Of a DNA stretch of 64,000 bases, positions 8,710 to 17,476 are shown piece after piece. Origin of the DNA: Pelagicoccus mobilis (lineage in GTDB: Bacteria > Verrucomicrobiota > Verrucomicrobiia > Opitutales > Opitutaceae); NCBI RefSeq assembly GCF_016595505.1, contig NZ_JAENIL010000016.1, positions 62,001 through 126,000 of the forward strand, read 5' to 3'. The notes under the pieces are model-generated. The model saw only the letters and a list, made by a program, of their open reading frames with translations, was not told the origin of the DNA and made no database searches. A program made the translations under genes and the position numbers. How positions within the stretch are numbered: the first letter of the stretch is position 1; every line of letters begins with the position of its first letter.

Positions 8710-10245
8710 TCATTTTCCTTTCGTAGCCTGACGAGTAGATGCTGAATTCTTCTCTGGCCCGTAAGCCACGGGGTGAGGAGCGAATGGATTACTCGACTCG
8801 TTAGAAATCCCATCAGGCAAAGCAGACCTCCAACCAGCAACTAATTGTTTGGACAGCATTTCAACTGTTTCGGAATGAGCAGCCGTCTCAGCAATATTCA
8901 CGGTTTCAAGCGGATCGCTTTCATAATCATACAACTCGCGTGAAAGCAGAGACGTTTTTTCGATACCCTCTTTCTCCCACCACTCGACATAGCGATACCG
9001 ATCCGTTCTGATCGCGTAACCCTCCAAGTCACCACTTCGTGGATACTGGCTAAATGCAGCCGTTTTCCACTCACGGTCCGGTGAGTCGAACAAGGGTCGA
9101 AGGCTTGTCCCTTCAATAAAATCAGGAACCTCGAAACCAGCCAAATCAACCAAGGTTGGATACAAATCGACGTACTCGACTAAGGCTGAGGTTCTAGCTC
9201 CCGTAGATCCTGGCAGCGAAACGATTAGCGGTGCTCGAGTCGACCACTCATAGTTGGTTGTTTTTCCCCAGGCCCCCTGGTCACCAAGGTGCCAGCCATG
9301 ATCCGACCAAAACACGACGATCGTGTTGTCCCTCAGGTCCAGACGATCTAGTTCGTCCATCAAGTACCCGACCTGAGCGTCTATAAAGGAAACGCACGCA
9401 AAGTACGCCCGCCTGAGGACCCGAGCTCGATCATCAGAAAGCCGACGCGGTCCATAGTCATTCTCGCCTGAGTAATTCGACAAGGAGTAGTGGGCAGTAG
9501 CGTAGTCTGGAGCTCCATCCGGCAGAGAAGGAACTGGCGAAATACCGACATCCACATCTTCATAAAGATCCCAATACTTCTTAGGAGCAACCCATGGCAA
9601 GTGAGGCTTAAAATACCCCACACCTAGAAAAAAGGGAGCGTCTTCCTGCTGCGCTCTACGCATGGTATCTATCGCCTCGGCGGTTGACATTCCATCCTTA
9701 TAAGCTAACTCCGGAGCGTCTGCGAATTCAAACGCTGGCGTCTCTTTCGTCCTGCCATGCTTGTGCTTTTTCCCCAGAGCAACGTTGTGCGGATCGAGAT
9801 AATGAACATTCCAAGTAGGCAGATAGTGTCGCTCGGTCATGTGATCCTCAAACCCGTGGTGTATCTTTCCAAACGTTCGAGCGAAATAGCCTTTATCGAA
9901 AAAGAACTCAGCTATCGAAGGTCGCGTTTTTCGAAACTCGTGCATGAAGTATTCACTATATGGATAATCAACTCCAGTTGAATCAGGACGGCACCCAGTA
10001 AGGATACTCGCACGCGAGGCCGCACAAACAGCTTGCTGCACATAGGCACGCTCGAAGAGCAAGCCGTCTTTAGCCAACTTATCGATGTTGGGAGTTTTCG
10101 CGATAGCATCGCCGTAGCAACCAAGCTCCACTCTAAGATCGTCAACTCCGATAAACAGGATATTGAGTGGTTTTCCACTTTCTGAATACGCAGTCGCAGA
10201 CAAAAGGAGCAGCGACGAGAATAAGTACTTAATCAAAAGGTTCAT
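8710..10245 (-). CDS. Secreted sulfatase, tandem copy A
   Basis: 511 residues, signal peptide about 1-22. Metal-site VDDLRVE (D35, D36), formylglycine motif C74-A-A-S-R followed by ILTGCRPDSTGV, FGKIHHG near residue 130, and SDHGWHLGDQ. It belongs to the iduronate-2-sulfatase-like branch. It is almost identical in length and very similar throughout to the gene immediately upstream (10280-11812), and both end in a basic Ser/Thr/Lys-rich tail. The pair is a recent tandem duplication. Only 34 bases separate them, so they should be co-transcribed. Differences gather in surface loops, for example around residues 135-160 and 255-270, which leaves room for divergence in substrate. Confidence 0.95.
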   Translation of the reverse strand: MNLLIKYLFSSLLLLSATAYSESGKPLNILFIGVDDLRVELGCYGDAIAKTPNIDKLAKDGLLFERAYVQQAVCAASRASILTGCRPDSTGVDYPYSEYFMHEFRKTRPSIAEFFFDKGYFARTFGKIHHGFEDHMTERHYLPTWNVHYLDPHNVALGKKHKHGRTKETPAFEFADAPELAYKDGMSTAEAIDTMRRAQQEDAPFFLGVGYFKPHLPWVAPKKYWDLYEDVDVGISPVPSLPDGAPDYATAHYSLSNYSGENDYGPRRLSDDRARVLRRAYFACVSFIDAQVGYLMDELDRLDLRDNTIVVFWSDHGWHLGDQGAWGKTTNYEWSTRAPLIVSLPGSTGARTSALVEYVDLYPTLVDLAGFEVPDFIEGTSLRPLFDSPDREWKTAAFSQYPRSGDLEGYAIRTDRYRYVEWWEKEGIEKTSLLSRELYDYESDPLETVNIAETAAHSETVEMLSKQLVAGWRSALPDGISNESSNPFAPHPVAYGPEKNSASTRQATKGK

Positions 10246-10279
10246 AAATATATAAGATCTATAAAATCAGCTACTAGGC

Positions 10280-11812
10280 TCACTTTCTTTTCTTGGACTT
10301 ACGAGTAGATGCAGGGTTCTTCTCAGGCTTGACCACGGGAAGAGGAGCGAGCGGATTGCTCGATTCGTTATTAAATCCACTTGGCAAAGCAGACCTCCAG
10401 CCAGCGACTAATTGCCTGGACAGCATTTCAACCGTCTCGGAATGAGCAGCGGTCTCAGCAATATTCACGGTTTCAAGCGGATCGCTTTCATGATCGTATA
10501 ACTCGCGCGAAAGCAGTGCCTTTTTCTCGGTACCGTCTTTTTCCCACCACTCTACATAGCGATACCGATCCGTTCTGATGGCGTATCCCTCCTTGCCTTT
10601 CCCTCGAGGAAACTGGCTAAAGGCGGCCGACTTCCAATCTCGATCTGGCGACTCTAACAAAGGCACGAGACTGGTTCCCTCAATAAAATCTGGAACCTCA
10701 AAACCAGCTAGCTCCGCCAGGGTAGGATACAAATCGACGTACTCTACTAAGGCTGAGGTTCTAGCACCCCCAGATCCTGGCACCGACAGAATTAGCGGGG
10801 CTCGAGTCGCCCACTCATAGTTGGTTGTTTTTCCCCAAGCCCCCTGATCACCAAGGTGCCAGCCATGGTCTGACCAAAACACGACGATCGTGTTGTCCCT
10901 CAGGTCCAGACGATCTAGCTCGTCCATCAAGTGCCCGACCTGAGCGTCAATAAAGGAAACGCACGCAAAGTACGCCCGCCTAAGTTCCCGAGCACGATCA
11001 TCAGAAAGGCGACGCGACCTAGAATCACTCTCGCCGTAATACTTGGGTAAAGCATAGTGAGTAGTAGCGTAGTCTGGAGCTCCATCCGGCAGAGAAGGAA
11101 CTGGCGAAATACCGACATCCACACCTTCATAAAGATCCCAATACTCCTTAGGAGCAACCCATGGCAAGTGAGGCTTATAATACCCCACACCTAGAAAGAA
11201 TGGCGCATCTTTCTGCTGCGCTCTACGCATAGTATCTATCGCTTCGGCGGTTGTCATGCCATCCTTATAAGCCAACTCCGATGCGTCTACGAACTCAAAC
11301 GCTGGTGTCTCTTTAGAAGTGCCACGCTTGTACTTTTTGCCCAGAGCAATATTGTGCGGATCGAGATAATGAACATTCCAAGTGGGAGTGTAGTGCAACT
11401 CGGTCATATCATCCTCAGGTCCGTGGTGTATCTTTCCAAGCGTACGCGAAAAATAGCCATTGTTGAAAAAGAACTCGGATATCGAAGGCCGTGCTTTTCG
11501 GAACTCATGCATGAAGTATTCACTATATGGATAGTCAACCCCAGTTGAATCAGGGCGGCACCCAGTGAGCAAACTTGCACGCGAGGCCGCACAAACCGCT
11601 TGCTGCACATAAGCACGCTCAAAGAGCAAACCGTCTTCAGCTAACTTATCGATGTTGGGAGTTTTCGCTATAGCATCCCCATAGCAGCCAAGCTCCACCC
11701 GAAGGTCATCAACTCCGATAAACAGGACATTGAGTGGTTCTCCACTTTCTGAATACGCAGTCGCAGACAAAAGGAGCAGCGACGAGAAAAGGTATTTAAC
11801 TAAGGGGTTCAT
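10280..11812 (-). CDS. Secreted sulfatase, tandem copy B
   Basis: 510 residues, signal peptide about 1-22, with the same core motifs as its downstream copy: VDDLRVE, C74-A-A-S-R, GKIHHGPED and SDHGWHLGDQ. It is the first gene of the minus-strand sulfatase run and is divergent from the LacI-type regulator. The 226-base space between them contains the palindrome at 11999-12012. That position suggests direct control by the regulator, although this is inferred. As in the sibling copy, the third motif position is Ala rather than Pro, so formylglycine formation would rely on the C-x-A-x-R variant. Confidence 0.95.
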   Translation of the reverse strand: MNPLVKYLFSSLLLLSATAYSESGEPLNVLFIGVDDLRVELGCYGDAIAKTPNIDKLAEDGLLFERAYVQQAVCAASRASLLTGCRPDSTGVDYPYSEYFMHEFRKARPSISEFFFNNGYFSRTLGKIHHGPEDDMTELHYTPTWNVHYLDPHNIALGKKYKRGTSKETPAFEFVDASELAYKDGMTTAEAIDTMRRAQQKDAPFFLGVGYYKPHLPWVAPKEYWDLYEGVDVGISPVPSLPDGAPDYATTHYALPKYYGESDSRSRRLSDDRARELRRAYFACVSFIDAQVGHLMDELDRLDLRDNTIVVFWSDHGWHLGDQGAWGKTTNYEWATRAPLILSVPGSGGARTSALVEYVDLYPTLAELAGFEVPDFIEGTSLVPLLESPDRDWKSAAFSQFPRGKGKEGYAIRTDRYRYVEWWEKDGTEKKALLSRELYDHESDPLETVNIAETAAHSETVEMLSRQLVAGWRSALPSGFNNESSNPLAPLPVVKPEKNPASTRKSKKRK

Positions 11813-11998
11813 ATATATACAAAATCTATCGAATCAGGCTAAGCGGTCACCTCAGTTGGGAGTATAACTCGCTTGAAGCGCACTACTCACCCTCCCTCGC
11901 ACTCGAGGTCTGGCGCGAAGAGTTTACTCAATGAAACTTCTTTGTTTTCGTGTAAGTTGATTGACTCAAAACACCGGGTGCGGTCAATCTCGTCCAAG

Positions 11999-12012
11999 TC
12001 GAACCCGTTCGA
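11999..12012. promoter_or_regulatory. 14-base palindrome, candidate operator (second copy)
   Basis: TCGAAC-CC-GTTCGA, identical to 2536-2549. It lies 26 bases upstream of the chosen start of the LacI-type gene and between it and the divergent sulfatase gene. This is a classical place for autoregulation and divergent control. Confidence 0.5.
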
Positions 12013-12038
12013 GTCACCCCTCCCCTCAAAAGAAAGAG

Positions 12039-13133
12039 ATGGCTAAATCAAATCAACGAGGCAAAGCCGCAACGATGGCTGATCTCGCCGAAAAAACCGG
12101 ATTCGCCAAGAGCACGGTATCCCTTGCCCTGAGAGACCACCCTTCCGTTGCAGAAGAAACTAAAGATGCAATTAAGCGTGCAGCGGAAGAGCTCAACTAC
12201 GAAATCCCTCCATTAATTGCGGCCCACATGGCCCACGTACGAGGCTTAAAGGAAGAGAGATTCCACGGCACATTAGGTTTTTTGACTACACTCAAAGAAG
12301 GTAGAGAACTGAACGCTTCAGCACCGTTCAAAGCCTACCTGAAAGGAGCTAGAGACACGGCGCAAAAACTAGGCTACAACCTCGACTACTTTCACGTCGA
12401 AACCGATGGAAGCAACCGAGAGAGACTAGACAGAATCCTACTCGCTAGAGGAGTGCTCGGAGTGATTCTGACAACACCCGATCCGACAGCGGAAATAGCG
12501 CCTAAGCTTGACCACCTCGCGACCTCCATCATCGGATACACATTCTCAAATTACAGTTTTCCGAGAGCAGCATGTGACAACTACTCAATCTGCGAAGGCC
12601 TCATCAATAGACTGAAACGAATGGGCTTCAGAAAAATTGGATACGTCTCAAAACTGGACGCAGACCAGAGAGGCCGCAACCTGGCACGAGCTAGTTTTCT
12701 GGTCCATAATGAAAATACGAAGAAATCGGACCGCATCCCTCCCTTTATCGAAAAGGCCCCCCCCACCCACGAATTCGACAAGAAGAAGTTAAAAGGCTGG
12801 ATTGATCGCTACCAACCAGAGGTTTTAATTACCGCTTTCGGACTGGAAGTGAAAACCGTCCTGAATAATCTAGGACTCCAAATTCCGAATGACATTCAAC
12901 TAGCGACATACTGCTGGAAAAATGACTCTTCCGACATCAGTGGATACTATCAGAACTACGAGAAGATCGGAGCATCCGCAGTGCACCTCTTAATCGGGCA
13001 AATGCACCGAAACGAAAAGGGCCCATCAGATACCCCTCCCTCTTTGCTCGTCGGTGGTGAGTGGAGAGAAGGTAAAACACTCAAGGTAGCGGCCGCTGTC
13101 CCAGCGGCCATTCTCAAGAAGAGTGCCCGCTAG
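12039..13133 (+). CDS. LacI/GalR-family transcriptional regulator
   Basis: 364 residues from the ATG at 12039, chosen because GAAAGAG lies just upstream and the helix-turn-helix follows soon after (MADLAEKTGFAKSTVSLALR at about 13-32). An upstream in-frame TTG would overlap the palindrome and add an unlikely head. The rest is a periplasmic-binding-protein-like sugar-sensing domain ending near GGEWREGKTL. It should bind DNA as a dimer and respond to a sugar. It is followed after 78 bases by a GPH symporter and is divergent from sulfatase genes, so it probably controls this sulfated-glycan locus. The effector is unknown. Confidence 0.92.
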   Translation: MAKSNQRGKAATMADLAEKTGFAKSTVSLALRDHPSVAEETKDAIKRAAEELNYEIPPLIAAHMAHVRGLKEERFHGTLGFLTTLKEGRELNASAPFKAYLKGARDTAQKLGYNLDYFHVETDGSNRERLDRILLARGVLGVILTTPDPTAEIAPKLDHLATSIIGYTFSNYSFPRAACDNYSICEGLINRLKRMGFRKIGYVSKLDADQRGRNLARASFLVHNENTKKSDRIPPFIEKAPPTHEFDKKKLKGWIDRYQPEVLITAFGLEVKTVLNNLGLQIPNDIQLATYCWKNDSSDISGYYQNYEKIGASAVHLLIGQMHRNEKGPSDTPPSLLVGGEWREGKTLKVAAAVPAAILKKSAR

Positions 13134-13211
13134 GGACAACGGACGCTACCCTATATGGGCAAACCTTTTTGCCAGTGGCATAATTCCCAACTAAGATAGG
13201 ATAGGTCAAAA

Positions 13212-14630
13212 GTGAAGAATTCCACCAACCGAAGGCCAAACGAGAGAGTTCCAACTTCTGAAAAGTTGGCCTACAGTCTCGGTGGCATTGGAGCGCAATT
13301 CGGAGGTTGGGGAATCGGAGGACTTGCCAAGCCAGTATACACGCTAATCCTGGGAGTCAGCCCTACCTCAGTTGGTCTAGTCTTAGCCATAATGCGTATC
13401 TGGGATGCCATACTCGACCCCTTGATAGGTTGGACGTCAGACAGGTGCAGCTCAAAATTCGGACGCAGAAAACCGTTTATCTTCGTGGGAGCTGTACTGA
13501 TGGGAATCTCCTACCCTCTCATTTGGTGGGCCTCACAAGAGTGGAGCGAAGACACGAAGGTACTATACTTCACCCTATCACTACTCATCTTCTACACGTC
13601 ACTCACGACCTACCTAGTTCCCTACCACGCTCTGGGTACAGAACTGACGCCAGACTACGCCGAAAGGACCAGAATCATGGCAATGCGGAGTATCGTCATG
13701 AAATCCGCTACGTTCATCATTCAATGGATCGTGCCATTCGCCTTTTTTTTGGAACGGGAAAAAGTCTTCGGTTCTGTCGTCTCGAGTCTCCGTAGTCTCA
13801 CAGTCGGCGCAGGAATACTGCTTGCAGTCGCTGGCATTCTAACAGCCGTGTATTCACGAGAAAGATACTACGACCTTTCACAAAAAGAAAAAGCAAAGAT
13901 ACCTTGGGAAGCATTCAGGATCCTAGTTAAAGACTCCTTGTTTTGGAGACTGAACGGCATCGGCATATCGGCTATGATTTCGGGGCATCTAACTCAGTTT
14001 CTGAGCCTATACCTTATGGTTGCCTACGTCGCCAAAGGAGACGCTGCCTTCGGAACTTACCTGATAGGCATCGGAGCGAGCGTCGCAATGGCCATCGGCA
14101 TTGTTACAAACATAGTGACGATGCGGTATCTAGCCGACAAGTTCGATAAACTCTTACTCATAAAATGGTCGTTGGGATTCTTGGTGTGCGCATCGATACT
14201 GAAATGGTTCCTATACAACCCTGAACACCCGTACCTCAGTGTTCTCATCCCAGCAACACAAGCACCTGCACAATCCCTCTTTTGGGTCATGATTGCAGCC
14301 CTTTCACCTGACTACCTAGACCATCACGAGAAGGTTCACAACAAAAGGATAGAAGGTTCATTCGGAGCGTTTAGCAGCTGGACAACCAAACTCTCATCTT
14401 CAGCGGCAGCCGCTCTATCAGGCTACATTCTAGTCTTCACCGGCTTTGAAATCGATCAGGCCGAGAACCAATCCGTAAGCGCTTTTGTATGGATGCGGAT
14501 ACTGATCATAATCATTCCAATCGGCCTGTACTCCGTTTCATGGATACTCGCCAAACATTACCCTTTTACCAGAGATAAAGTAGATTCAATAGCCAAAGAA
14601 CTGACCAAAAGAAGAGGCAGCATAGATTGA
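13212..14630 (+). CDS. GPH-family sugar:cation symporter
   Basis: 472 residues starting with GTG at 13212. About twelve hydrophobic segments are visible. The loop WDAILDPLIGWTSDRCSS followed by GRRKPFI at residues ~77-101 is the signature of the glycoside-pentoside-hexuronide:cation family (MelB/XylP type), as is the YLVPYHALGTELTPDYAER region near residue 140. It should import mono- or oligosaccharides across the inner membrane with Na+ or H+. It sits directly behind the LacI-type regulator on the same strand and is probably co-regulated with the sulfatases. Residues that could name the sugar are not recognisable. Confidence 0.93.
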   Translation: MKNSTNRRPNERVPTSEKLAYSLGGIGAQFGGWGIGGLAKPVYTLILGVSPTSVGLVLAIMRIWDAILDPLIGWTSDRCSSKFGRRKPFIFVGAVLMGISYPLIWWASQEWSEDTKVLYFTLSLLIFYTSLTTYLVPYHALGTELTPDYAERTRIMAMRSIVMKSATFIIQWIVPFAFFLEREKVFGSVVSSLRSLTVGAGILLAVAGILTAVYSRERYYDLSQKEKAKIPWEAFRILVKDSLFWRLNGIGISAMISGHLTQFLSLYLMVAYVAKGDAAFGTYLIGIGASVAMAIGIVTNIVTMRYLADKFDKLLLIKWSLGFLVCASILKWFLYNPEHPYLSVLIPATQAPAQSLFWVMIAALSPDYLDHHEKVHNKRIEGSFGAFSSWTTKLSSSAAAALSGYILVFTGFEIDQAENQSVSAFVWMRILIIIIPIGLYSVSWILAKHYPFTRDKVDSIAKELTKRRGSID

Positions 14631-15072
14631 AAGTACTCGCAGGAAGCCGACCAAAACATTTGCAACAATCCTTGCTCCCCCTCTACAGGCAATAGCCTTC
14701 AATAGCTCCCATACGGACTAACCTCTTCCCTATTCATTCTGCTACACCTCAACTGCCCTCCTCCCCTCACCAACTCCTTCAACGCTTCGGCGTCGGCTTG
14801 AAATTACTGGAGGTCGTAGTGAGGGTAGCTGGGATTGAGGTGGGACTTCGAGTTAGCGTTTCGATTCCTCGAGACCTTCTATCGCTAGTTGAAAACTCAC
14901 AAACTCCATTATCAATCTGAAAGGGAACCGAACCCACCTGCTTTGCATTTACTTCGCATTTATCACGTAAAACCCTGCCACAGAGCGTAAAATCTTGTGC
15001 ATTCAACAGGATACAACCTATCTTATAATCCCCTGAATAATAGCCATTTGCTCCCTAAACAAGGGAGCAAAC
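14631..15072. other. Intergenic stretch ahead of the tRNA remnants
   Basis: No protein-like frame is seen. It ends with a hairpin at 15047-15071, immediately followed by a tRNA-Gly 3' half. Composition and content fit an insertion hot spot with decayed DNA. Confidence 0.5.
15047..15071. terminator. 10-bp stem hairpin (possible terminator or element end)
   Basis: TTTGCTCCCT - AAACA - AGGGAGCAAA forms a perfect 10-bp stem with a 5-base loop. There is no long T-run after it, so its termination role is uncertain. It touches the tRNA-Gly remnant and may mark an element end. Confidence 0.4.
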
Positions 15073-15111
15073 CTCCCAAACAGCCCGCGGGTTCGACTCC
15101 CGCCGACCTCA
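15073..15111 (+). pseudogene. 3' half of a tRNA-Gly(CCC)-like gene
   Basis: From the anticodon loop CTCCCAA onward the sequence reads as a tRNA 3' half, with a perfect T-arm (stem GCGGG/CCCGC around loop TTCGACT) and an acceptor strand GACCTCA. The 5' half, D-arm and anticodon stem partner are missing. Such half-genes are what integrative elements leave at their junctions. No second copy of this segment is seen in the window. Confidence 0.6.
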
Positions 15112-15540
15112 GATTTTACCCCATAAGCCCTGGTCTTCGGTATGCGACCTGAATCCTGAAAGGTTGTAGCGACTTAAAGATTATGCTGGACGCTTCGGAC
15201 GCAAAAAAGCGGAAAGCCAGCATCCAAAAACAACCTCAAATGTGAGCAATTTTAAGATGCGAGTGGCATCTTGTAACACATAGTGACACCTACTCTCAAA
15301 CCTGGTTTTGTTAACTCTCTCTTTATCTTCCTCTTACAGATTCTCGTTAAGATCCTTTCACCCCGACCACTTTCTGCTCGCCGACACAAAGGAGGGCTGT
15401 TTTCAACTCGCCACGATCCAATCAAGATTCGAAAAACCAACAATCTTCTCGAGAGCGATAATTCAACCTTGCACTCCAAGTGTACTTTGAGTGTACTCGC
15501 CAAACAGTCGTTGTTAATCAACACCTTACAGTGAGACAAT
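15112..15540. other. Spacer between the two tRNA remnants
   Basis: No convincing gene. Contains TTGTAACACA at 15271-15280, which recurs as (T)GTAACACA twice just ahead of the integrase gene and could be an arm-type recombinase site, plus a weak inverted repeat near 15181-15226. Confidence 0.4.
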
Positions 15541-15589
15541 TTAGCCTTCCAAACTGGTTGCGTCGGTTCGATTCCGTCTACCCGCACCA
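15541..15589 (+). pseudogene. 3' half of tRNA-Gly(TCC), left island junction
   Basis: The anticodon loop CTTCCAA is followed by the TTCGATT T-loop, the acceptor strand TACCCGC and an encoded ACCA end, all typical of tRNA-Gly(TCC). No matching 5' acceptor strand (GCGGGTA) occurs upstream, so the tRNA is incomplete. Its last part forms the left copy of the 26-base island repeat. The tyrosine integrase gene follows less than 100 bases on. Confidence 0.7.
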
Positions 15590-15592
15590 CTT
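15567..15592. repeat. Left attachment repeat (26 bases)
   Basis: Begins TTCGATTCCG and ends GCACCACTT; identical to 25334-25359. It covers the T-loop to CCA end of tRNA-Gly(TCC) plus two or three bases, the usual crossover region for tyrosine integrases that target tRNA genes. Confidence 0.85.
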
Positions 15593-15647
15593 CTCCAGAA
15601 GTGGTTGCTGTTCAACATAAGTGATTGAACGATAGAGCATAAATAGC

Positions 15648-15677
15648 CTTTGTGTAACACATGACTGTAACACAAAG
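15648..15677. promoter_or_regulatory. Inverted repeat upstream of the integrase gene
   Basis: CTTTGTGT ... ACACAAAG, 8-base arms 14 bases apart, ending five bases before the integrase ATG. It overlaps two copies of GTAACACA. It could be an operator for the integrase gene or a recombinase arm site. Confidence 0.5.
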
Positions 15678-15682
15678 AGTCG

Positions 15683-17470
15683 ATGAAGAAGGTTTCAGGG
15701 GTTCCTCACTTGTTTGATAGAGAAGGAAACTTCTGGCTTCGAATCAGGGTTCCAAAAGACCTCAAAGAAGAGTTTGGCGGAAAAACCCACATAGCTCGCT
15801 CATTGCGGACCAAGAGCCTCCGCGAGGCCAAAGCCAAACTCCAGATCAAGCTCATTAAGATCAACGAATCATTCGCAGAGGCTGGACGACACAAGGCGAG
15901 CACACAAAAACTCAAGTCGAGCAATCATACCACTCCCCATAGCTGCAGTAAAAATCCACAGAGCTCGCTTGAAGATCTAACTCCAGCCGAAATGGAGCGA
16001 GTTGTAGTCGTTTGGTTTCTCGATAAGTTCGATGAACAAGAAAAACGAATACGCCAGCTTCTCCAAGAAGGACTTGATGATTCCCCTATGACGCTCCCCG
16101 AAATCATCCAGACAGCGGAGGAAGATTACCAGCACGCGCGATACGACGACCATTTTTCCACCCATCCAGCAGATCGAAACAGAATCATTCCTCCTGTCGC
16201 GGAGGAAATCCTGAAACAAAAGGGACTCAAATTCGATCAGACGTCCGCAAAATATCAAGATTTCCATAGTCTGGTTAAACGTGGAGTTCTTGAGCGGGAA
16301 CACCGTCGAGTTCGATTACTGCAGAATTGTTACCCTGTGCACGCTGAAGACAGTCTTTTTGAAACACAGTTACTTAAAAAGACGAGTACACCCGTTACCG
16401 AGGTATCCTACGAGCAGAATTCTCCAACTCTCTCTCAAGTAACGGCAATGTTCATCGAAGACCGAAAACGCCGAGAAGTGGATCCACAGACCATTAGAGA
16501 CTACGGATCAAGCGTAAGCCTATTCACGACCTTCCTAGGGCAAGACTTACCCATATCTGAGATATCCAAGAAGCTAACACAAGAATACCAAGGACTCCTA
16601 CTAGAGTGCCCCTCCAACATGAGTAAGTCCTACAAAACAGGTAACATCAGGAAAGCCGTAGCCATGGCTCGGGAAAAGGATACCTACGCGAAACTGGACC
16701 CAAGAACCGTAAACAAACAGATGGAAAGACTGTCAGCGATTTTCAACTACGCAAAAAGAGCAGGACTTATGAGGCTCAATCCCGCAGTCGACCTTCGAGT
16801 TCCCCTAAGCAAAAACGCAAGATATCTCCCATTCGAGAAAGACGACCTCAACAAGATCTTCGCTTCCAGAATCTACACATCCTCTCCCAAAGAGGATTGG
16901 TCTGCGCCACAATGGATACCATTGATAGCTCTTTATTCAGGCATGAGGCTTAATGAGATCTGTCAATTGTCCTTGGAAGACTTAAAGACCTACGAAGGCA
17001 TCCACTACATACACGTAACAGAAGACTCCACATTCCAATCCCCCAAAAAGCTCAAGAACCAGAACTCGGAGAGATATGTTCCTTTGCACAACCATCTTCT
17101 CCAACTGGGAATCCTTCAGTACAAAGCTAAGATTCAGGCGGATGGACACCAAAGGCTGTTTCCTACTCTCAGCTACAGCGAATCTAGAGGCAGCTTTGCG
17201 GTCAACTTCTCTAAGGACTTTCGAAAAGAGCTGTCAGCCATCAAAGTAAAACGTAAGCAAATCGTCTTTCACAGCTTTCGTCACACCTTTAGAGATGCTA
17301 TGAGGAATGCTAGAATCCCAACCGAACATGCAGAAGCCATAGGAGGCTGGAAGAGCACAAATAGCTTGGCATACCATTACGGCGGGGGGATCGACCTAGT
17401 ACCAACGCTTTCGGAAGAAATCAACAGAGTCACTTACACACATCAGTTCGCCTTTGAACACACACACTGA
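15683..17470 (+). CDS. Tyrosine-type site-specific integrase
   Basis: 595 residues. The N-terminus (WLRIRVPKDLKEEFGGK, then a Lys/Arg-rich helix) is the type found in long island integrases; a SAM-like core-binding domain lies near residues 250-370. The catalytic domain shows the first Arg in LYSGMRLNEIC (~R421), the H-x-x-R box HSFRH (~530-533), IGGWKS, and the nucleophile Tyr in AYHYG (~Y564). It should catalyse excision and integration at the tRNA-Gly repeats. Gene position and direction next to the left repeat agree. The secreted nuclease gene follows six bases after the stop, so the two may share a transcript. Confidence 0.93.
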   Translation: MKKVSGVPHLFDREGNFWLRIRVPKDLKEEFGGKTHIARSLRTKSLREAKAKLQIKLIKINESFAEAGRHKASTQKLKSSNHTTPHSCSKNPQSSLEDLTPAEMERVVVVWFLDKFDEQEKRIRQLLQEGLDDSPMTLPEIIQTAEEDYQHARYDDHFSTHPADRNRIIPPVAEEILKQKGLKFDQTSAKYQDFHSLVKRGVLEREHRRVRLLQNCYPVHAEDSLFETQLLKKTSTPVTEVSYEQNSPTLSQVTAMFIEDRKRREVDPQTIRDYGSSVSLFTTFLGQDLPISEISKKLTQEYQGLLLECPSNMSKSYKTGNIRKAVAMAREKDTYAKLDPRTVNKQMERLSAIFNYAKRAGLMRLNPAVDLRVPLSKNARYLPFEKDDLNKIFASRIYTSSPKEDWSAPQWIPLIALYSGMRLNEICQLSLEDLKTYEGIHYIHVTEDSTFQSPKKLKNQNSERYVPLHNHLLQLGILQYKAKIQADGHQRLFPTLSYSESRGSFAVNFSKDFRKELSAIKVKRKQIVFHSFRHTFRDAMRNARIPTEHAEAIGGWKSTNSLAYHYGGGIDLVPTLSEEINRVTYTHQFAFEHTH

Positions 17471-17476
17471 CCGATA

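Noticed and set aside
11961-12038. Upstream in-frame TTG start for the LacI-type gene
   Set aside because: It would place the palindrome inside the gene and add a head without family counterpart; the ATG at 12039 has a better upstream purine tract.
14770-15111. A tmRNA gene ending in the T-arm at 15087-15103
   Set aside because: No tag-peptide frame or 5' tRNA-like half could be found, and the CTCCCAA anticodon loop favours a tRNA-Gly remnant.
15252-15590. 112-codon minus-strand frame beginning VRVDGIEPTQP
   Set aside because: This start is the well-known false translation of the tRNA-Gly(TCC) 3' end; the remainder is not protein-like.
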